Assembly: GCA_965227935.1 (NCBI GenBank)
Contig: CBDDGS010000055.1
Coordinates: 434,001-498,000, forward strand
DNA length: 64,000 bases
Source of the DNA: JAWPMT01 sp965227935
Lineage (GTDB): Bacteria > Bacteroidota > Bacteroidia > Cytophagales > Cyclobacteriaceae
Direction: 5' to 3'
A program made the position numbers and the translations under genes. This document shows, piece by piece, positions 59,163 to 64,000 of the stretch. Each line of letters starts with the position of its first letter. Position 1 is the first letter of the stretch. Under the pieces are notes generated by a model, which was not told the origin of the DNA, did not search any database, and worked only from the letters and a program-made list of their open reading frames with translations.

Positions 59163-61166
59163 TCAATTCCCACCTTCTTCGAGGAGGTCATCCCCTTCGA
59201 GGAAGAAACGCTCATACTCGTCCAGGCCATCGCCTTCCGGCGCCGCCTCCTCACGATCCTGAGGGTTGTAGCGCAATACCTTGAACTCAGTACGTCTGTT
59301 GCGCTGGTGCTCTTCCTCATTCTGCGCCTCCTGAACAATCAGCTGGGACTCACCATAGCCCCGCGCGGTGATACGAGCTGGGTTGATGCCCTTGTTGATG
59401 ATGAACGTAACGGCTGATCGTGCACGCTTCCAGGAAAGGTCGAGGTTGTAATCATCTGGTGCTCTTGAATCCGTATGAGACCCAAGCTCGATGAAGATCT
59501 CAGGATTGTCTTCCAAAATGGTGACCAGGCTATCAAGCGTAGGTTCCGCATCTGGACGGATATCCCATTTGTTGAGATCGTAGTAGATGTTCTCCAGGAC
59601 GATTGGCTTCTCGATCACGATGGCTTCAAGAGGGATCTCCGTCTCGAAGTTGACTGTCGTGATCATGTCCGTCAGCGTGGAGCGATCTACGCTCTTGCCC
59701 ACGGTGGTGAAGTTGTCGCGGACAGAGAAGTAATCCGTCTTCTGAGCGAGCAGCTTGTAGTCTTCCTCTGGATAGACTCGGAACCGGAACTGCCCATCTT
59801 CTCCGGTGAAAGATTCGTCAAGGATCGAACCGTCCTCGCCCATCAGCGTCACTTTCGTGTTGGCTACTATGATCTTCTCGCCTCCATCGTCCAGGGTCGT
59901 CGTCACTCCAGTCAGGAAGTAGTTGACGATCTTCAGGTCCGGATCGTCATTGACATAGGTATAGACATCATCGTCTCCCGCACCACCCTTACGATTGGAG
60001 CAGAAGAACCCTCTTGTCAGATTGAATTCATACAGTCCAAAGTCATCAGAATGTGAATTCATGGGCTTACCCAGGTTTTGTACAGTGATGTGCCCACGAC
60101 GTCTTGTAGCCTTAAAGAGGTCCAAACTTCCGAAACCAGGGTGTCCATCGGAGGAGAAGTACATGCTCCCATCTTCGGAGACAAATGGGAAAACCTCATT
60201 GCCAGAGGTGTTGATGTCTGGGCCCAGGTTTCGAACATCCACCCAACGGCCTCGACGATCCAATTTGGCACTGTAGATATCAGCACCGCCGTAGCCACCG
60301 GGTCTGGTGGAAGAAAAGTACAATGTCTTGCCATCCCTGCTCAAAGCAGGCGTAGAGTCCCATGAGGAGGGGTCATTGATTCTCAATGGACGAGGTGTGA
60401 TCCACTTGCCATTTCGGAATCTTGTGAAGTAAAGATTGACCTCATCATTTCCTGTGGCTTTACCGTTATTGCCCTTAGCAAAAATGATCGACAGGCCATC
60501 AGGGAATATCGCGATAGATCCCTCATTGACAATCGGATCATTGATCGCTGGATCAAGCGGTTCGGCGGTTGCCATATCAACATTAGCTCCGCGGGTACGC
60601 ACTCGATAAATATCTGTGAAGGGTGTACCAGTCGTCTTGTAGATCTTACCGCCACTTCGATTAGAAGTGAAGTAGAGGTAGTTGTTGCGATAGACGGGAG
60701 AGTATTCGGCGCTGTTTGAGTTGAGGGCTTCGAGGTTTTTGACACGGAAGTAGTTCTCTTCCTTGGCCATGTCGTCTACATCGGTGAGGTGATTGAGCTC
60801 TCTCTCTGCCATTGCCTGCACATTGTCATTGCTTGCTCTGGCCATGTACCGCTGCAAAACTGCCTCAGCATCCTCGTAGCGCTGATTCGCTTTCAAGGCT
60901 TTGGCATAGTGCAGATTGACCATTTCGTCATCCACGCCCTGATCGATCGCAGCTGCATAGAATGGCGTCGCGTCCGCAATCCGGTTGGATTTTCTAAACG
61001 CCTCTGCTATCTGTACGTTGAGGTCGGGATTGTTCTTATCAGGATTGGAAGCCTCATACTTGCTAATGATGGTATTGTATTGGCCCATCGTCATGGACTT
61101 GTCTATCGACCCACAACCAGCGAGCATCAAGACGACAAAGGCGGTGCTGAAAATCTGTGCTCTCAT
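59163..61166 (-). CDS. porE: PorE-type OmpA-family T9SS lipoprotein
   Basis: The 667-residue lipoprotein has a lipobox (LMLAGC), a TPR-like helical part (about 25-130), a WD40-like PD40 beta-propeller (about 150-400; YFTSNRSGGKIYKT, LYFSSTRPGGYGGADIYSA, MYFSSDGHPGFGSLDLFKA), a carboxypeptidase-regulatory-like domain (about 415-510) and a C-terminal OmpA domain (about 535-640) with SHTDSRAPDDYNLDLSWKRA holding the peptidoglycan-binding Asp and Arg. This domain order is that of PorE, which anchors the T9SS to the wall. It follows the conserved 164-residue gene. Confidence 0.82.
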   Translation of the reverse strand: MRAQIFSTAFVVLMLAGCGSIDKSMTMGQYNTIISKYEASNPDKNNPDLNVQIAEAFRKSNRIADATPFYAAAIDQGVDDEMVNLHYAKALKANQRYEDAEAVLQRYMARASNDNVQAMAERELNHLTDVDDMAKEENYFRVKNLEALNSNSAEYSPVYRNNYLYFTSNRSGGKIYKTTGTPFTDIYRVRTRGANVDMATAEPLDPAINDPIVNEGSIAIFPDGLSIIFAKGNNGKATGNDEVNLYFTRFRNGKWITPRPLRINDPSSWDSTPALSRDGKTLYFSSTRPGGYGGADIYSAKLDRRGRWVDVRNLGPDINTSGNEVFPFVSEDGSMYFSSDGHPGFGSLDLFKATRRRGHITVQNLGKPMNSHSDDFGLYEFNLTRGFFCSNRKGGAGDDDVYTYVNDDPDLKIVNYFLTGVTTTLDDGGEKIIVANTKVTLMGEDGSILDESFTGEDGQFRFRVYPEEDYKLLAQKTDYFSVRDNFTTVGKSVDRSTLTDMITTVNFETEIPLEAIVIEKPIVLENIYYDLNKWDIRPDAEPTLDSLVTILEDNPEIFIELGSHTDSRAPDDYNLDLSWKRARSAVTFIINKGINPARITARGYGESQLIVQEAQNEEEHQRNRRTEFKVLRYNPQDREEAAPEGDGLDEYERFFLEGDDLLEEGGN

Positions 61167-61252
61167 CTATACGAATATCTTACTCTCAATTTAAACAAAA
61201 CGGGAAAGCTGACCTAGCGGATATCTTTCAAACAAAAATTGCGCCGAAAACC

Positions 61253-61747
61253 CTATGCGACGGAAGCAAAATGTCTTTTGAGCCAGGATTGCTCCGCGGG
61301 TACCCTCCAGCTGTCCAGAAATGCCTCCATGGTCGCAACGGCATTGTTGAAAACATGGTCAGAAGGAGCGATCTCTCCCGCAGCGATCCGTCCCTTAATT
61401 TCATTGAACTGGAACAGTCGGATGCCTTCACCCGTCTCCACAGCCACCTGGCTCCGATCCAGCAGTGATAATCCTAAAACCTCCTCTAGCTTGCGAACCA
61501 GCGCTACGGATCCGTCAATGCTGCAGCCTGATGCGCCATGCAGCGACTCGTCTACTGCGAGAATGATGAATTGATCGTAACGGATGTCATATCCTGCACG
61601 CAGTGGATTGCCATGTGCCGCCCAGCTCGATAGGAAGACTTCCATGGTCTGCCGTACTGCTCTGATTTGTTCCTGAGTCAGAGGCGTATTGGCCTGGTAC
61701 ACCCAAAGCCTGGAATTATTGGGTAGGGAATCGAAAGTGACTTGCAT
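61253..61747 (-). CDS. Conserved Bacteroidota hypothetical protein
   Basis: The 164-residue cytoplasmic protein has no signal or membrane helix. Features are FLSSWAAHGNPLRAGYDI, the cysteine block ASGCSIDGSVALVRKLE and SDHVFNNAVATMEAFLDSW. Relatives sit next to Fe-S genes in many Bacteroidota and are often mis-annotated as ABC ATPases, but no Walker motif is present. Its function is unknown; its place next to the Hdr-like pair suggests a linked role. Confidence 0.6.
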   Translation of the reverse strand: MQVTFDSLPNNSRLWVYQANTPLTQEQIRAVRQTMEVFLSSWAAHGNPLRAGYDIRYDQFIILAVDESLHGASGCSIDGSVALVRKLEEVLGLSLLDRSQVAVETGEGIRLFQFNEIKGRIAAGEIAPSDHVFNNAVATMEAFLDSWRVPAEQSWLKRHFASVA

Positions 61748-61812
61748 GGATCAAAAACTTTACCGTGAAAGTATGAACAGCAAAAAAAGAAAAGAAGTTT
61801 GAATGTCGCCGA

Positions 61813-62604
61813 CTACAAGTTCTTAGATTCTGCGATAATTTCCGCAAGGTCCTTCACCTGCACTTCGCCTTCCTTCTCTTTGTTTTTGACACCGTCAGCC
61901 ATCATCGTCATGCAAAAGGGGCATGCGACAGCGATGGTCTCTGCCTTCGTTTCAAGGGCTTCTTCGGTTCTTTCGATGTTGATTTCTTTGTTGCCCGGCT
62001 CCGCGTCTTTGAACATTTGTGCGCCGCCCGCTCCACAGCAGAGACCTTTCGTCCGGCACCGTTTCATTTCAACGAGGTCCGCATCCAACGCCTCGAGCAC
62101 TTTTCTGGGAGCCTCATAGATATCGTTGGCCCGGCCCAGGTAGCATGAGTCATGATAAGTGATCTTCTTCCCTTTGAAGGGCCCGCCATCGTCCGTTTTG
62201 ACCTTGCCTTCGTTGATCAACTGCTGCAAGAAGGTAGAATGGTGGATGACTTCGTAAGTGCCTCCTAGCTCAGGGTATTCATTTTTCAATGTATTGAAGC
62301 AGTGAGGGCATGCCGTTACGATTTTCTTGATCTCATAGCCATTCAGCACCTGGATATTGGCCATGGCTTGCATTTGGAACAGGAATTCGTTCCCCGCTCT
62401 TCTGGCGGGATCCCCTGTGCATGTTTCCTCGGGCCCCAATACCGCAAACTTGATCCCCACGTGATTGAGAATTTTGACCAATGACCGTGTCACGTTTTTG
62501 TACCGATCATCATACGAGCCTGCGCACCCCACCCAAAATAGTATCTCAGGTGTCTCTCCTTTCGCTGCCAGTTCAGCTGCCGTTGGTACGGTGTATTCCG
62601 CCAT
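61813..62604 (-). CDS. HdrB-like (Fe-S)-binding protein with CCG domains
   Basis: The 263-residue soluble protein has two CCG-type cysteine domains: VGCAGSYDDRYKNVTRS with ETCTGDPARRAGNE and VTACPHCFNTLKNEYP, then ITYHDSCYLGRAND and RTKGLCCGAGGAQM. These bind Fe-S clusters as in heterodisulfide reductase subunit B and GlpC/LutA-type proteins. It is 21 bp after the membrane Fe-S gene and must receive electrons from or give them to it. The physiological partner is unknown. Confidence 0.88.
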   Translation of the reverse strand: MAEYTVPTAAELAAKGETPEILFWVGCAGSYDDRYKNVTRSLVKILNHVGIKFAVLGPEETCTGDPARRAGNEFLFQMQAMANIQVLNGYEIKKIVTACPHCFNTLKNEYPELGGTYEVIHHSTFLQQLINEGKVKTDDGGPFKGKKITYHDSCYLGRANDIYEAPRKVLEALDADLVEMKRCRTKGLCCGAGGAQMFKDAEPGNKEINIERTEEALETKAETIAVACPFCMTMMADGVKNKEKEGEVQVKDLAEIIAESKNL

Positions 62605-62625
62605 GTCTATATCCGTTGTGTATGT

Positions 62626-63951
62626 TTAGTCTTTCGATTTCAAATCATCTGCCCACGCGAACCGATCCTGCGCTGAAAACTTCCAGGGTGCGAAATTGGT
62701 CTCGACATTCTGAAACATTGAATTCCACGACGCCGGCGAGCCACTCTCCTCCATGGCCACGTATTGGCGAAGTTGCAAGATGATATCCAGAGGATTGATG
62801 CTCACCGGGCAAGCCTCCACACAGGCATTGCAACTCGTGCATGCATTGATCTCTTCCTTGGTAATGAAATCTCCAAGTAGCGACTTGCCATCCTCGAGCC
62901 CCGTTCCACCTTTTTGTAGGGACAACCCTACCTGCTCAGAGCGGTCGCGTGTATCCATCATGATCTTTCGAGGCGACAGTTTCTTTCCGGTGAGATTAGC
63001 AGGACACTCCGACGTACACCTTCCGCATTCTGTGCAGGAGTAAGCGTCCATCAGGTTCTTCCAGCTGAGGTCGTTCACGTCTTTGGCTCCAAACTTCATT
63101 CCCTCTGGTGGTGGGCTGGCTTCACCTTCCATGGGCATCCCCAGCATGATCTTCACCTCGTTAGTGATTTCCGGCATGTTGTCCATCTGGCCCTTAGGGG
63201 TCACCCGACCGAAGTAGGTATTGGGGAAAGCCATGAAGATGTGCAAGTGCTTTGAGTAGGTCACATAGAGCGCAAAAGCAAAAATGCCGACGATGTGAAA
63301 CCACCAGGCGGCCCGTTCGACGATGACCAGGCTCGCATTATCCAATCCACTGAACCAGCCTGTCATTGATGCACTCACCGCGAACGCAGCGGTTTCCGGA
63401 TAATGATCAACACCTCTCACCTGCAGTACCTGATCCGCGGCATTCATCGACAGGATTGCCACCATGAGCACAATCTCGATCACCAGGATGAGATTGCCAT
63501 CGAGGGCTGGCCACCCGTTCATTTCCGGCTTGGTGAATCTTGGCAGTCTCAACACATTTCGACGGATAAGAAATACGACGCAAGCCACCAAGACGAGCAC
63601 CGCGAGGACTTCAAAGAATGAAATCAGCGGCCCGTACGCCGCTCCCAGTAGGGGTGCGAAAAGCCTATGCGTCCCAAGCACGCCATCGAGTACAATCTCG
63701 AGCACCTCCAGGTTGATCAAAATGAACCCGACATAAATAAAGAGATGAAAGACGGCGGGGATCAATCGCTTGAACATCTTTTGTTGCCCAAAAGCAATGA
63801 GCAAAAGGTTCGACCAGCGCTTGGGATCAGGAGCAATTTCTACTGATCGCCCCATGTGAATGTTCTTCCGAATGCGGACGATTCTCCTAAAAATCAAGAA
63901 CCCAAAAAAACCTGCGATGAGGATGAAAGCTAGCTGAGAAATGATTTGCAT
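62626..63951 (-). CDS. Membrane 4Fe-4S protein, HdrE/GlpC-like
   Basis: The 441-residue protein has about five N-terminal membrane helices (NarI/HdrE-like, roughly 1-260) and a C-terminal part with two 4Fe-4S motifs, CTECGRCTSECPANLTGKKL and CTSCNACVEACPVSI, the latter followed by a helix. It likely passes electrons between quinone and the soluble CCG protein encoded next. Heme-ligating histidines in the membrane part (VFHLFIYVGF, WWFHIVGIFAF) are possible. A -7 box precedes it. Confidence 0.85.
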   Translation of the reverse strand: MQIISQLAFILIAGFFGFLIFRRIVRIRKNIHMGRSVEIAPDPKRWSNLLLIAFGQQKMFKRLIPAVFHLFIYVGFILINLEVLEIVLDGVLGTHRLFAPLLGAAYGPLISFFEVLAVLVLVACVVFLIRRNVLRLPRFTKPEMNGWPALDGNLILVIEIVLMVAILSMNAADQVLQVRGVDHYPETAAFAVSASMTGWFSGLDNASLVIVERAAWWFHIVGIFAFALYVTYSKHLHIFMAFPNTYFGRVTPKGQMDNMPEITNEVKIMLGMPMEGEASPPPEGMKFGAKDVNDLSWKNLMDAYSCTECGRCTSECPANLTGKKLSPRKIMMDTRDRSEQVGLSLQKGGTGLEDGKSLLGDFITKEEINACTSCNACVEACPVSINPLDIILQLRQYVAMEESGSPASWNSMFQNVETNFAPWKFSAQDRFAWADDLKSKD

Positions 63952-63973
63952 GAAATGACTGATTCAACTATTC

Positions 63974-63981
63974 CAAATATA
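63974..63981 (-). promoter_or_regulatory. Promoter -7 box of the Fe-S pair
   Basis: TATATTTG on the minus strand lies 22 nt before the ATG. The -33 element would fall past the window end. Confidence 0.5.
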
Positions 63982-64000
63982 GCAGATAAAGCTAGAATAG

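Overview
This window is a piece of a Bacteroidota chromosome, most likely from a gliding or T9SS-bearing member of the Cytophagales (family-level placement is an inference). The evidence is the complete gldK-L-M-N set with a PorP/SprF gene, a PorW/SprE-type TPR protein, a PorE-type OmpA lipoprotein, a split ATP synthase operon without atpD and atpC, several Bacteroidota-only protein families (DUF4271, DUF4920, FISUMP, YraN next to DUF456), and repeated Bacteroidota-type promoter boxes (TAnnTTTG) upstream of many genes. Gene density is very high and the base composition looks moderate (near 50% GC by eye). Genes lacking an ATG start (TTG or GTG) are frequent.

Layout. 0.1-2.4 kb: membrane acyltransferase-like gene, two small genes and a tRNA-Pro with an unusual AGG anticodon. 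2.6-6.5 kb (minus): an ECF sigma factor, its probable anti-sigma partner, a DUF4097-like surface protein, two small outer-membrane proteins and a DUF4920 protein. 6.6-8.0 kb: a methyltransferase overlapping a UbiA-like membrane prenyltransferase. 8.0-14.9 kb (minus): M23 peptidase, bactofilin, atpZ, an AtpI-like gene and atpB-E-F-H-A-G. 14.9-21.6 kb (plus): porW/sprE, a class A penicillin-binding protein and uvrC. 21.6-31.4 kb (minus): an outer-membrane barrel protein, DUF4271, hemD, porP/sprF, gldK-L-M-N and a FISUMP protein. 31.4-39.9 kb: hemW, a small helical protein, a LytTR two-component pair, uvrA, a LOG-family protein and a TIGR01777 epimerase. 39.9-46.2 kb: a secreted cupin, a large TonB-dependent receptor with a beta-helix-like lipoprotein upstream, and a MoxR ATPase. 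46.3-47.1 kb: tRNA-Gly, an intact tRNA-Leu(TAA) and two upstream-truncated, insertion-bearing copies of that tRNA in a 238-bp tandem array. 47.2-57.4 kb: mutS, a TrmH-type methyltransferase, a permease, rnr, an exonuclease, lipB, manA and yraN. 57.4-64 kb (minus): a membrane-plus-soluble Fe-S (Hdr-like) pair, a conserved small protein, a PorE-type protein, purM and DUF456.

How the genes work together. Cell-envelope work dominates: GldL/GldM form the proton-driven motor of the type IX secretion system, GldK/GldN the periplasmic ring, PorP/SprF an outer-membrane partner, PorW/SprE a periplasmic/outer-membrane bridging subunit and PorE a peptidoglycan anchor. The M23 peptidase, bactofilin and PBP1A shape the wall, and the ECF operon probably responds to envelope stress. 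Energy supply (F1Fo-ATP synthase, Fe-S electron carriers) and DNA repair (uvrA, uvrC, mutS) make up most of the rest. The feature least explained by known gene families is the tRNA-Leu tandem array at 46.3-46.9 kb, whose two extra copies keep a perfect 3' half but lack the 5' acceptor strand and carry a GC-rich 27-28 nt insertion built from a doubled 14-nt unit.
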